Assembly (NCBI GenBank): GCA_021200955.1
Contig: JAJQFU010000057.1
Span: forward strand, 1,937 to 48,053
DNA: 46,117 bases
Direction: 5' to 3'
From: Clostridiales bacterium
GTDB taxonomy: Bacteria > Bacillota > Clostridia > Lachnospirales > CAG-274
This document shows, piece by piece, positions 33,302 through 41,484 of the stretch (its first letter is position 1; each line of letters opens with the position of its first letter). The notes under the pieces are model-generated. The model had not been told where the DNA came from, ran no database searches, and saw nothing but the letters and a program-made list of their open reading frames with translations. Both the position numbers and the translations under genes were made by a program.

Positions 33302-34066
33302 ATGACAAAAATTATAATGCACGGATATAACGGACATATGGGCAGAGTTATCTGCGATATAGTTTCCAAAGATAAGGACTGTGAAATTGCAGCCGGAATT
33401 GACGTTGTGGAAAGCAATGCGCCTTTTCCAACTTTTACCGACATTAACCTTTGTAATGTTGACTCCGATGTTATAATCGACTTTTCCACTGCCTCGGCTG
33501 TAGACAGCGTTGTTAAATATGCGGTTAAGAAAAATATCGCCGCTGTTATTTGCACAACAGGCTTAAGTTGCGGTACGCTTTCCCTTATAAAAGAAGCTTC
33601 GACTAAAATACCTCTTTTCAGATCCGCAAATATGAGCATAGGCATTAATTTAATTTGCTCTATCTTAAAGAAATATGCTCCTATTTTGGACGAAGCGGGC
33701 TTTGATATTGAAATTTTGGAAAAGCATCATAATCTTAAGCTTGACGCCCCCAGCGGAACGGCAATTTTGCTTGCCGACAGCATAAATGAAAGTATGTCGG
33801 GCAAATTCGACTATGTCTATGACAGAAGCACTGTAAGAAAACAGAGAGACAGAAGTGAAATAGGCATTTCGGCTATGAGAGGCGGAACTATTGTAGGTGA
33901 ACACTCGGTTATGTTTGCCGGAAGAAATGAAGTTATTGAGATAAACCATTCCGCACAGTCTAAAGAGGTTTTTGCCGTAGGAGCAGTTAAAGCGGCTAAA
34001 TTTTCCGCAGGAAAAGCACCCGGTCTTTATGATATGCAGGACGTTATGAAAGAGAGCTTACAATAA
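33302..34066 (+). CDS. dapB: 4-hydroxy-tetrahydrodipicolinate reductase
   Basis: DapB reduces the DapA product with NAD(P)H toward tetrahydrodipicolinate. MHGYNGHMGRVI is the cofactor loop, IDFSTASA follows, and EKHHNLKLDAPSGTAILLADS carries the catalytic His and Lys and the substrate-binding DAPSGTA block. The last part, RGGTIVGEHSVMFAG, is conserved. At 254 residues it is slightly shorter than the E. coli enzyme (about 273) but complete. AGAGG lies nine bases before ATG. It is the last gene of the lysine cluster; the next gene has its own promoter. Confidence 0.96.
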   Translation: MTKIIMHGYNGHMGRVICDIVSKDKDCEIAAGIDVVESNAPFPTFTDINLCNVDSDVIIDFSTASAVDSVVKYAVKKNIAAVICTTGLSCGTLSLIKEASTKIPLFRSANMSIGINLICSILKKYAPILDEAGFDIEILEKHHNLKLDAPSGTAILLADSINESMSGKFDYVYDRSTVRKQRDRSEIGISAMRGGTIVGEHSVMFAGRNEVIEINHSAQSKEVFAVGAVKAAKFSAGKAPGLYDMQDVMKESLQ

Positions 34067-34077
34067 AGTTTTACCAC

Positions 34078-34106
34078 TTTACAATCGGGCAAAAAAGCTT
34101 TATACT
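34078..34106 (+). promoter_or_regulatory. Promoter of mecA
   Basis: TTTACA (34078-34083), 17 bases, TATACT (34101-34106), followed by AAGGATG before the start codon. Confidence 0.7.
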
Positions 34107-34129
34107 GTTTATAAAGGATGTGAATTTTT

Positions 34130-34786
34130 ATGAAGATGGAAAAAATCAGCGATACCCAAATTAAATTTATACTCACAAAATCCGATTTAATAAGCAGAAA
34201 TCTGAACTTAAGTGACTTGACACAACAAAACGAAAAAACGTCTCAGCTTTTTAAGGAAATGTTAGACAAGGCTGTTAAAAACTTTAATCTAAATCCCGAA
34301 GCTAACCCCTTTATGATAGAAGCTATGCCTATGAATGACGGAATAATGATCTTGATTTCAAAGGTTGAAAGTGACAAGTCCTTAAACAGCGGTTTTGACT
34401 TTTTGCCCGAAACATTAAAGTCAGGCAGATACAGGCAGGGTTCTTTTTTGGATTTAAGAGAAGAAGCTGCTCCTCACATAAGCCGGAAAGACGCAAAATA
34501 CAGCGTTTTTGTTTTTAATTCTATGGACGAAGCTTCACTTGCTTCCAAAAGAATTAACGGCGGCTTTGAAGGCGAAAGCTCACTTCTTAAGCTTAAAGAC
34601 AGCTTTTATCTGCTGCTTAAAAGAAGAAAAGCCGAAAATGAGCTTATAGCGGATTATTTGGAAACTGCCCTTTCAGAATACGGCAGAAAACATATTTCAA
34701 ATTCAGTTTCATCAGCCTACATAAGAGAACACGGCGAGGTTATTATAGCAGACAGAGCAATTAACATACTTTCAGATATTTTTTAA
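34130..34786 (+). CDS. mecA: MecA-family adaptor protein
   Basis: MecA proteins bind substrates and activate the ClpC unfoldase for ClpP degradation. The N-terminal part MEKISDTQIKFILTKSDLISRNLNLSDL is the conserved family start. An acidic/Lys-rich linker follows, and the C-terminal half (about 120-218) has the beta-alpha pattern YSVFVFNSMDEASLASKRI and LKDSFYLLLKRR that binds ClpC. Its 218 residues equal the B. subtilis protein in length. A second ATG two codons on is also possible; AAGGATGTG favours the first. It shares a transcript with the membrane protein downstream, as the gap is only 27 bases. Confidence 0.9.
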   Translation: MKMEKISDTQIKFILTKSDLISRNLNLSDLTQQNEKTSQLFKEMLDKAVKNFNLNPEANPFMIEAMPMNDGIMILISKVESDKSLNSGFDFLPETLKSGRYRQGSFLDLREEAAPHISRKDAKYSVFVFNSMDEASLASKRINGGFEGESSLLKLKDSFYLLLKRRKAENELIADYLETALSEYGRKHISNSVSSAYIREHGEVIIADRAINILSDIF

Positions 34787-34813
34787 TACGCACTAAACGA
34801 AGGAGAAAAAAGA

Positions 34814-35392
34814 ATGACAAATTTATTTTATTTTTTGAACGGAAGCCTTTCCGATGCTGCGGAAGCTGTAAGCGAAGCAACAACGGCAGCTGAAAGCAGC
34901 GGCGGTTTTCACCTTTCGGGAACAGACATAACCTTAATTTTGGTTGTGGTATTGGTTGCTGCAATTGCGGCGCTGTTTTTCTTAAGCCGCTGGGCTTCAA
35001 ACAAATATGACACCCAGCAGACCCAAATCAATAAAATGAAGCAGCAGGTAACAATCTATGTTATAAGCAAGAAGCACGACAAGCCTTCTAATGTTAATTT
35101 ACCGAAGGTAGTTATGGAACAGATTCCTAAACTGGGCAAACAAATGAAAATGTATTTTGTTCAGGCAAAAATCGGTCCTCAGATTGTTACTCTTATTACG
35201 GAAAAGAATGTTTATAACGCTATCCCAGTAAAGAAAAACGTTAAGGCTGAAATTGCAGGGCTTTATATAGTTTCAATAGCCGGTCTTAAATCCGCTGCTG
35301 AAGTAAAGCAGGAGCAAAAAGCCAAAAAACAGGCTGCCAAGGCAAGAGAAAAGGCAGAAAAAGCCGCTGATAAGAGCAAGAAAAAGAAATAA
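34814..35392 (+). CDS. Single-span membrane protein with a cytoplasmic domain
   Basis: This family is not recognised. The 192-residue protein has a short Ser/Ala/Glu-rich N-terminus, one strong transmembrane helix at about 38-60 (ITLILVVVLVAAIAALFFL), a roughly 100-residue domain of alternating strands (QQVTIYVISKKHDKP, MKMYFVQAKIGPQIVTLITEK), and a C-terminal Lys/Ala/Glu coiled stretch from about 165. The short N-terminus is likely outside and the long basic C-terminus inside. It follows mecA closely and ends at a strong terminator, so a link to ClpC-mediated turnover is possible but unproven. The RBS is GAAGGAG. Confidence 0.8.
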   Translation: MTNLFYFLNGSLSDAAEAVSEATTAAESSGGFHLSGTDITLILVVVLVAAIAALFFLSRWASNKYDTQQTQINKMKQQVTIYVISKKHDKPSNVNLPKVVMEQIPKLGKQMKMYFVQAKIGPQIVTLITEKNVYNAIPVKKNVKAEIAGLYIVSIAGLKSAAEVKQEQKAKKQAAKAREKAEKAADKSKKKK

Positions 35393-35400
35393 ACACATAG

Positions 35401-35443
35401 AAAAACACCGTCAGAAAATTTTCTTTCGGTGTTTTTATTTTTT
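35401..35443 (+). terminator. Intrinsic terminator after the mecA operon
   Basis: AAAAACACCG (35401-35410) pairs with CGGTGTTTTT (35427-35436) around a loop holding the palindrome GAAAATTTTC; a T-rich tail follows. Confidence 0.9.
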
Positions 35444-35521
35444 ATGTATATTTTTTACTTTAGTGTTAATAATATTATTATAAGTGAGTTGAAAAAATTA
35501 TTTTTCGGTTTGCTTATAATT

Positions 35522-35552
35522 AAACCGGCAGCTTCCCCCGGTATGCCGGTTT
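35522..35552 (-). terminator. Terminator-like hairpin after the HAD phosphatase gene
   Basis: AAACCGGCA (35522-35530) pairs with TGCCGGTTT (35544-35552). On minus, a TTTAATT tail follows, giving modest support for termination of the par operon. Confidence 0.55.
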
Positions 35553-35569
35553 TGGGAAACGGTGAATAA

Positions 35570-36385
35570 TCAGCGTTTCCTTATTACATATCTTAATCCC
35601 TCCGCAAAGCCTCCGTTGTCGCAGTCAAGCTCTGTGACATAGCCGGCTTTTTCTTTGCATCCGTCTATTGCGTTGGCTACGGCAATGCCGAAACCGGCAG
35701 CTTCTATCATTTCAATATCGTTTTCATTGTCGCCTATTGCCGCAAAGGCAGACAGCGGCTCGCCTAATATATCAGCCAGCTCTTTTATTGCCGTACCCTT
35801 GCTTTTACCCTTAGCCGCAAATTCAAATAAGTCTACAGATGAAAAATAGGTTTCCGCATTTATGTCCTTGCCAAGCTTTTCAATAACCTCTTCATATGCC
35901 TTATAAAGGTCATTGTGATCACCTATCATAATTATTTTTTGAATATCCCCTGTCATAACGTCTCTTAAATCGTCAACCTGATTTAAGATAAGTGAGGAAT
36001 TAAAAGCATAACGTTTTGTGACAGGTGTTATGTTTTGAGTATAAAGCTTACTGTCCGCATAGCAAAGTGTATTGGGCACTCTTTTGCAGACTATTTCCGC
36101 TACTTTCCTCGCAGTTTCACCGTCTAATAAATTTTCCGTAAGAACCCTTTTACTTTTTGCTTCATAAATTCGGCAGCCGTTATATGCAATTATGTAGTTG
36201 CCCTCATAGTCAAGCCCTAAATTTTTTGCAAATATATCAAGAGACATATTTGACCTTCCGCTTGATATAATCACGTTTATTCCTGCTTCTCTTGCTTCTT
36301 TAATTGCTTCTATATTTTCCTCGGGAATGCTTTTATCCACTCTTAAAAATGTGCTGTCTAAATCGGTAACAAAATATTTAATCAT
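35570..36385 (-). CDS. HAD-superfamily Cof-type phosphatase
   Basis: The 271-residue HAD-IIB (Cof) hydrolase carries motif I VTDLDSTFL (nucleophile Asp and general acid Asp), motif II ISSGR, a Lys in the GKSKGTAIKEL region (motif III) and motif IV AIGDNENDIEMIEAAG. The cap between motifs II and III is of the Cof type. These are small-molecule phosphatases, for example of sugar phosphates or FMN/PLP; the substrate is unknown. It follows DUF4446 by 14 bases as the last gene of the parA-parB-DUF4446 run, so expression is tied to chromosome segregation genes, perhaps incidentally. Confidence 0.9.
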   Translation of the reverse strand: MIKYFVTDLDSTFLRVDKSIPEENIEAIKEAREAGINVIISSGRSNMSLDIFAKNLGLDYEGNYIIAYNGCRIYEAKSKRVLTENLLDGETARKVAEIVCKRVPNTLCYADSKLYTQNITPVTKRYAFNSSLILNQVDDLRDVMTGDIQKIIMIGDHNDLYKAYEEVIEKLGKDINAETYFSSVDLFEFAAKGKSKGTAIKELADILGEPLSAFAAIGDNENDIEMIEAAGFGIAVANAIDGCKEKAGYVTELDCDNGGFAEGLRYVIRKR

Positions 36386-36399
36386 ATTGCCCCTCTCTT

Positions 36400-36927
36400 T
36401 CAGTGTGAAGCAATCGCTCTGTCCACTGCGTCCATTTCTTCCTTTGAAAGTCTGTATCTTGAGTCTTTTTCGTCTCCCTTGCCTTTTCTCACAGGCTTAA
36501 GATATGTAAAGCTGCCCTGTCTTGTATAAATTCCCGTAATTACAAAGCCGCTGAAGGTGTTGTCCAACAGAGCTATTGAAAAGGACATATCTCCGCCTAC
36601 TTCCGGAAATGGATTGTATCTTACAACTCCCACTCTCTGAATTATGTAGGTGAGTCTTTCTTCAACCTCACTCATTTTTGCCAGTATTTCCTGTTCCTGT
36701 TTGTCAACAGTTCTGCTCTGCTTAATAAAGTCAACAAACATTTTTTCCAAATTAAGTCCCGCAAAGTCCGAGCCCATAAATTCTTCTACTTCATCGGCTA
36801 TTTTACCCTGTCTTGATGTCAGGCAGATATTCCAAATAAACAAGATAAGACACACTGCCCCTAAAACCCCGAAAGCAATTAAAACTGCCAAAGGGTTTTC
36901 AACAAGACTTAAAACATATTCTTCCAT
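36400..36927 (-). CDS. DUF4446 membrane-anchored protein
   Basis: The 175-residue protein has one N-terminal transmembrane helix at about 12-34 (PLAVLIAFGVLGAVCLILFIW), a coiled-coil-prone segment (about 60-95), then RVGVVRYNPFPEVGGDMSFSIALLDNTFSGFVITGIY, the block by which DUF4446 is recognised, and SKEEMDAVDRAI near the end. DUF4446 genes usually sit directly after parB in Clostridia, as here: start and stop overlap by one base. Function is unknown; a membrane-linked segregation or division role is only suggested by context. Confidence 0.85.
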   Translation of the reverse strand: MEEYVLSLVENPLAVLIAFGVLGAVCLILFIWNICLTSRQGKIADEVEEFMGSDFAGLNLEKMFVDFIKQSRTVDKQEQEILAKMSEVEERLTYIIQRVGVVRYNPFPEVGGDMSFSIALLDNTFSGFVITGIYTRQGSFTYLKPVRKGKGDEKDSRYRLSKEEMDAVDRAIASH

Positions 36928-37847
36928 CAGTTATTATCCTCCGTATCAGCGGCATTTTTAATAAGCCCCAAAAAGCCGTCAATTTCATCATCTGAATAAA
37001 ATTCAAAAACAACCTTTTTAATTTTTCCACTGTCCTTAACCTTTACCTTTGAGCCTACGATTGCGGAAATCTGCTTTTCAAAATAATCGTAGCGGTGAAT
37101 ATCGGGCTTATCGGCTTTTTCTTCTTTGTTTTCAACCCCTTCATCCGGGTTTTGCAATGCCTTGTTTACAAGCTTTTCAGTTTGTCTGACCGACAAGTCT
37201 TCTTTAACCACCATTTCCGCAAGCTTTCTTTGAACCTCGTTATTTTCTATGCCCAAAAGAGCCTTACAGTGACCGACAGTAAGAATTCCTTCCTTAAGCA
37301 TATTCAAAACGGCCTCATCAAGCTTTAACAGACGCATTGAATTTGCAACAGACGATCTGCTTTTGCCTACCTTTTTGGCTATATCCTCCTGTGAAAGCGA
37401 AAACTCCTCATTAAATCTTTTGTATGTAGCCGCTTCGTCAACGGGGTTTAAGTCCTCTCTCTGAATATTTTCGATAAGCGCAGTCTGAAGTGCTTCCAAC
37501 TCACTGTATTCTCTCACAATAACAGGCACTTTCTGAAGCCCTGCAAGCCTTGCGGCTCTATATCTTCTTTCACCGGCAACAATTTCATAGAACTCGCCAA
37601 TTTTGGTCACTATCAGTGGCTGAATAATGCCCACCTCTTTAATGCTCACCGAAAGCTCTTCTATGCTTTCATTGTAAAACTTTTTTCTGGGCTGTGTTCT
37701 GTTAGGCTGAATTTTCATTATATCAACCTCCACAACACTGCCCTTCGGTCTGTTTATTTGCTCTTCGTCTTCGCTTCCCGTATCTATTAATGCACTTAAG
37801 CCTCTTGGGTTAAATCCTCTGCCTAAGCCGTGCTTAAATTCCGCCAT
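36927..37847 (-). CDS. parB: Chromosome partitioning protein ParB (Spo0J)
   Basis: ParB binds parS sites and spreads as a CTP-dependent clamp, loading SMC and regulating ParA. The N-terminus has GRGFNPRGLSALI. The CTP-binding domain shows QPRKKFYNESIEELSVSI, GERRYRAARLAG and ENIQREDLNPVDEA. The helix-turn-helix reads EFSLSQEDIAKKVGKSRSSVANSMRLL, and the C-terminal dimer domain follows an acidic linker. Its 306 residues are typical. It is 2 bases after parA and overlaps DUF4446. Two matching parS sites lie in this window. Only one parB-like gene (no separate noc) is present here. Confidence 0.96.
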   Translation of the reverse strand: MAEFKHGLGRGFNPRGLSALIDTGSEDEEQINRPKGSVVEVDIMKIQPNRTQPRKKFYNESIEELSVSIKEVGIIQPLIVTKIGEFYEIVAGERRYRAARLAGLQKVPVIVREYSELEALQTALIENIQREDLNPVDEAATYKRFNEEFSLSQEDIAKKVGKSRSSVANSMRLLKLDEAVLNMLKEGILTVGHCKALLGIENNEVQRKLAEMVVKEDLSVRQTEKLVNKALQNPDEGVENKEEKADKPDIHRYDYFEKQISAIVGSKVKVKDSGKIKKVVFEFYSDDEIDGFLGLIKNAADTEDNN

Positions 37848-37849
37848 TA

Positions 37850-38617
37850 TTAAACACCCCTTTTCAAAATTTCTTCAGCAAGTCTTTCATATGCCAATGC
37901 ACCCTTTGAATTTTTGTCATATATGTTTATGGGAACTCCGTGGCTTGGTGCTTCACTGAGCCTTATGTTTCTGGGAATTATAGTCTTAAGTGATTCCTTA
38001 TCCAAAACATTTTTAACCTCGTCTACAACCTGAGCCGAAAGATTTGTTCTGGAATCATACATAGTGAAAATAACCCCTTCAACCTTAAGCTCTTTGTTAA
38101 GCTTTTTCTTAACAAGACTTATTGTATATAACAGGTCCGTCAAGCCCTCCATAGCATAATATTCACACTGCAAAGGCACCAAAACACCGTCAGCCGCTGT
38201 TAAGGCATTAAGTGTCAATATATTAAGAGACGGCGGACAGTCAATAATTATGTAGTCATAATTGCTTTTAAGAACGTCAAGAATATCCTTAAGAAGATAT
38301 TCCTTTCTTGAAAAGTTTATAAGCTCAATTTCAGCTCCCGCAAGTTCTCTGTTTGCCGGAAGAATATCTATGTTGTCTATACATTCTGCTTTTATAACTG
38401 TCTCTTCAAAGCTTGACTCCCCTGTCAAAAGAGTATAATAAGAGTTTTTTATATCTGTCTTTTCTATTCCGTAGCCGCTGGTGGAATTTCCCTGTGGATC
38501 TGAGTCTATTATCAGAACCTTCTTGCCTGCTTCGGCTAAATATGCAGCTAAGTTTATAACAGTGGTGGTTTTGCCTACGCCGCCCTTTTGATTTGCCAAA
38601 GCATAAATCTTTGCCAT
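37850..38617 (-). CDS. parA: Chromosome partitioning ATPase ParA (Soj)
   Basis: This MinD/ParA-type ATPase works with ParB in origin segregation and can influence DnaA. The deviant Walker A motif is KGGVGKTTTVINLA (K11-A24), with DSDPQGNSTSGYG (A' motif) and IIDCPPSLNILTLNAL (Walker B). At 255 residues it is the small chromosomal type without an N-terminal DNA-binding extension. The RBS AAAGGAATG lies just upstream. It heads the parA-parB-DUF4446-HAD run, and a parS site sits 215 bases upstream of its start. Confidence 0.96.
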   Translation of the reverse strand: MAKIYALANQKGGVGKTTTVINLAAYLAEAGKKVLIIDSDPQGNSTSGYGIEKTDIKNSYYTLLTGESSFEETVIKAECIDNIDILPANRELAGAEIELINFSRKEYLLKDILDVLKSNYDYIIIDCPPSLNILTLNALTAADGVLVPLQCEYYAMEGLTDLLYTISLVKKKLNKELKVEGVIFTMYDSRTNLSAQVVDEVKNVLDKESLKTIIPRNIRLSEAPSHGVPINIYDKNSKGALAYERLAEEILKRGV

Positions 38618-38682
38618 AAAAATTACATTCCTTTCTTTTAACTGCCAATTAATCTTTTATAATCTTTTTCTTTAGTCCTCGA

Positions 38683-38827
38683 AACAGTTCAGCCACAAAT
38701 CCGCCAAATATCTGCTACGCATATATTTGACGGATTATTGGCGTTCCGCCCGTGTCATATTCAAAAGCTAATCATTTGTATGCAAGCATACAATGCTCAG
38801 CTTTTGCTATTCCACGGCTGAACTGTT
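38683..38827. repeat. Palindromic element with 12-bp terminal inverted repeats between parA and pyrE
   Basis: The ends are AACAGTTCAGCC (38683-38694) and its exact complement GGCTGAACTGTT (38816-38827). Inside are AATCCG-c-CAAATAT (38698-38711) / ATATTTG-a-CGGATT (38723-38736) and a second hairpin with AAAAGCT/AGCTTTT and TTGTATG/CATACAA arms. No ORF is present. It looks like a MITE-like or structured repeat. A lone AACAGTTCAGCC also occurs at 22885-22896. Confidence 0.7.
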
Positions 38828-38831
38828 GCTG

Positions 38832-38851
38832 AATGTTCCACGTGGAACATT
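38832..38851. other. parS: parS site 1
   Basis: The 20-base perfect palindrome AATGTTCCACGTGGAACATT contains TGTTCCACGTGGAACA, a fully symmetric form of the ParB site consensus TGTTNCACGTGAAACA. It overlaps the pyrE stop codon (38850-38852) and lies upstream of parA. Confidence 0.93.
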
Positions 38852-39503
38852 ATTCCACACCGTAAAGCTTTCTGTATTTAATCATTTTATCAAGATATTC
38901 ACTGTCTACAGGCAGCTTTCCCTCTTTAATAGCTTCGATTATATCCACAACAGAGGCAATATTATAAACATTAATTCCGAATTCATCCTTAACCTCTTGA
39001 ATTGCAGACTTATCTCCGACCTTGCCCTTTTCCATTCTGTCTATGGAAATAACAACACCCATAATATCAACCTTTGCTATGTCATTAATAATAGAAAGAC
39101 TTTCTCTGACAGCAGTTCCGGCAGTAATAACGTCCTCTATAATAAGAACCTTGTCTCCGTCCGTAAGCTGATGACCTACAATAACTCCCCCTTCGCCGTG
39201 ATCCTTGGCTTCTTTTCTGTTAAAGCAGTAATCTACATTAATGCCCTTCTTAGCAAGTGCAATAGAAGTAGCAACACAAAGAGGAATACCCTTGTAAGCC
39301 GGTCCGTAAAGTACATCGGGCTTAACTCCTGCTTCAATAATACAGTCGGCATAAAACTCGCCCAGCTTTGCAATCTGCTCACCTGTTTTATAGTTGCCCG
39401 TATTCACAAAATACGGTGCTTTTCTTCCGCTTTTAAGTGTAAAGTCTCCGAAAGTCAAAACTCCCGCTCCGTACATAAAGTTTATAAAATCATGCTTGTT
39501 CAT
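38850..39503 (-). CDS. pyrE: Orotate phosphoribosyltransferase
   Basis: PyrE joins orotate to PRPP to make OMP in pyrimidine synthesis. The PRPP-binding signature VLIIEDVITAGTAVRES is clear, and LKSGRKAPYFVNTGNYKTG near the N-terminus contacts orotate and the other subunit. YGPAYKGIPL is a further PRPP contact. At 217 residues it is complete. RBS AGGAGG is well placed. It stands alone between pepF and the par genes with its own promoter; its stop codon is part of the parS palindrome. Confidence 0.96.
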   Translation of the reverse strand: MNKHDFINFMYGAGVLTFGDFTLKSGRKAPYFVNTGNYKTGEQIAKLGEFYADCIIEAGVKPDVLYGPAYKGIPLCVATSIALAKKGINVDYCFNRKEAKDHGEGGVIVGHQLTDGDKVLIIEDVITAGTAVRESLSIINDIAKVDIMGVVISIDRMEKGKVGDKSAIQEVKDEFGINVYNIASVVDIIEAIKEGKLPVDSEYLDKMIKYRKLYGVE

Positions 39504-39535
39504 TTCTTTTCCTCCTGAGAATATTTATTAAATCT

Positions 39536-39564
39536 ATTATATAATTTTTTTGAGACAATTACAA
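39536..39564 (-). promoter_or_regulatory. Promoter of pyrE
   Basis: On minus: TTGTAA (39564-39559), 17 bases, TATAAT (39541-39536). It lies between the pepF stop and the pyrE RBS. Confidence 0.75.
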
Positions 39565-39568
39565 GTCA

Positions 39569-41341
39569 TTATTCCAAAGATTCAATTAGTTTTAATAAAT
39601 CTTCGAAAACTTTTAATGCGTCAGCCACAGGCTCGGGCTTGCTTATATCAACTCCGGCTATCCTAAGCAAGTCAATAGAAAATTCAGAGCTTCCGCCCTT
39701 CAAAAACTTAATATAGTTTTCAGCACCGTTTTCATTGAGTATTTTCTCAGACAATGCCATTGCGCATGAAAATCCCGTTGCGTACTGATATACATAAAAA
39801 GCAGTATAAAAATGAGGTATTCTCATCCACTCATAGCAAATTTCATCGTCCAAAACTATTCCGTCGCCGAAATATTTAATATTAAGCTGTTTGTAAACCT
39901 CTGTAAGGCTTTCGAATGTAAGAGCTTCTCCCCTTTCTGCCATTTCGTGGGCTATAAGTTCAAATTCAGCAAACATTGTCTGTCTGAAAAGAGTTCCTCT
40001 AAACTGCTCTAAGAAATAATTTATAAGATAGGCTCTCTTTGTTTTATCTGTCTCCTTAGAAAGAAGATATTTCATAAGCAGCGCTTCGTTTACGGTAGAA
40101 GCCACCTCAGCTACAAATATAGTATAGTTTCCGTAAACGTAGGGCTGATTATTCCATGTGTAGTAGCTGTGCATAGAATGACCCATTTCGTGTGCAAGGG
40201 TAAACATCGAATTATAGTTTCCGTCATAATTCATAAGAATGTAGGGATGAGTTCCGTAAGTACCCCAGCTGTATGCTCCTCTTCTCTTACCCTTGTTTTC
40301 ATACTTGTCAATCCAGCCGCTCTCAAGACCGTCTTTAAAAATGCTTATATATTCTTCACCTAAAGGCTTCAGGGCTTCAACAACTGTTTTCTTTGCCTCT
40401 TCAAAATCAATCTTTAAATCCACATTTTCCACAATAGGTGTGTAAAGGTCGTAAAAATGAAGTTCATCAACACCGAGCCTGTCCTTTCTTATATTAACAT
40501 ATCTCTGAAGCAAAGGCAGATATTCATTTACGGTCTTAACTAAATTATAGTAAACCTCAAGAGGAATATTATCGCCGTAAAGACAGCTTTCAAGGGAGTT
40601 TTTATAATTTCTCACATTGCTTAAATAAATGTCCTTCTTTACACTGGCACTGTAGGTGGAAGCTATTGTATTTTTCAGATTATAAAAGCTTTTATAATAG
40701 CTCTTAAATGCATTCCTTCTCAAAACCCTGTCGCTGCTTTCAAGATAAGACTGATATTTGCCGTGGGTCAGACTAAGAGTATTGCCCTTTTCATCCTTAA
40801 TATTCTCAAAGCGAATATCAGCATTATTTATCATAGAGAAAATATCATCCGGTGCAGAAGCAAGCTCATAAATTCCGGCAAGCATTTCTTCTTTCTCCGT
40901 ATCTAAAATGTGTCCTTTGTTTCTCAGAAGATTCAAAAGATAATGCTTATAAACTGAGCCCTCTGACGCTGCTTTTACATCATCTTCATTCAAAGCCAAA
41001 ATTTCAGGCTCAATAAAGGCACAGGCTGAACTGTATTTAACTATTAGTGTATTAGCCTTACCGCATAAGCCCTGATAAAAATTATTTTCGGTGTCCTCGT
41101 GACTTCTTAAATTGACATAAACATAAAGCCTGTCAACAAGTCTGCTTACCTTTTCGTCTGCTTCGAAAATTTCAAACATATTGTTGACTGTCAATTTACC
41201 CTTATAGGCAGCAAGCTGAGGAATTAGTTTTTCACACTGTTTAAACTCCTCTTCCCAAACTTCATCAGATTTAAATAAATCACAGATTTTCCATTTATCC
41301 TCTTCTTTAACGTCTTTTCTTAAAATAACCTTATTGCTCAT
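39569..41341 (-). CDS. pepF: Oligoendopeptidase F (M3 family)
   Basis: PepF is a cytoplasmic zinc metallopeptidase that cuts medium-length peptides. The zinc site HEMGHSMHSYY lies near residue 385, with the third ligand Glu expected in the VAEVASTVNEALL block. The N-terminal PepF domain (VRRL-like region with LYVYVNLRSHEDT) precedes the M3 domain, and GTLFRQTMFAEFE and PHFYTAFYVYQYATGFSCA are typical. The frame opens at TTG 41356, but GGAGG precedes ATG 41341, giving 590 residues. It is divergent from glgA and has its own promoter. Confidence 0.95.
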   Translation of the reverse strand: MSNKVILRKDVKEEDKWKICDLFKSDEVWEEEFKQCEKLIPQLAAYKGKLTVNNMFEIFEADEKVSRLVDRLYVYVNLRSHEDTENNFYQGLCGKANTLIVKYSSACAFIEPEILALNEDDVKAASEGSVYKHYLLNLLRNKGHILDTEKEEMLAGIYELASAPDDIFSMINNADIRFENIKDEKGNTLSLTHGKYQSYLESSDRVLRRNAFKSYYKSFYNLKNTIASTYSASVKKDIYLSNVRNYKNSLESCLYGDNIPLEVYYNLVKTVNEYLPLLQRYVNIRKDRLGVDELHFYDLYTPIVENVDLKIDFEEAKKTVVEALKPLGEEYISIFKDGLESGWIDKYENKGKRRGAYSWGTYGTHPYILMNYDGNYNSMFTLAHEMGHSMHSYYTWNNQPYVYGNYTIFVAEVASTVNEALLMKYLLSKETDKTKRAYLINYFLEQFRGTLFRQTMFAEFELIAHEMAERGEALTFESLTEVYKQLNIKYFGDGIVLDDEICYEWMRIPHFYTAFYVYQYATGFSCAMALSEKILNENGAENYIKFLKGGSSEFSIDLLRIAGVDISKPEPVADALKVFEDLLKLIESLE

Positions 41342-41389
41342 AAAAAAAACCTCCAAAAATTTAAAAATATGTCTTTCATTTTTATATAT

Positions 41390-41418
41390 ATTGTAGTATA
41401 ATATAAATAAGAATGCAA
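41390..41418 (-). promoter_or_regulatory. Promoter of pepF
   Basis: On minus: TTGCAT (41418-41413), 17 bases, TACAAT (41395-41390). Confidence 0.65.
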
Positions 41419-41439
41419 GGATAAAATCAAAATATTATT

Positions 41440-41459
41440 TCACAAATTTGTGATAATAT
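41440..41459 (+). promoter_or_regulatory. glgA promoter with an overlapping perfect palindrome
   Basis: TCACAAATTTGTGA (41440-41453) is a perfect 14-base palindrome abutting an extended -10, TGATAATAT (41451-41459). The -35 position is poor. A regulator binding the palindrome would block or position RNA polymerase. Confidence 0.55.
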
Positions 41460-41484
41460 ATTCTTACACAAAGGAGGTATTTTT

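Noticed and set aside
38618-38849. Origin of replication next to parA
   Set aside because: No cluster of TTATCCACA-type DnaA boxes and no dnaA or dnaN is present; the region is explained by a repeat element and parS.
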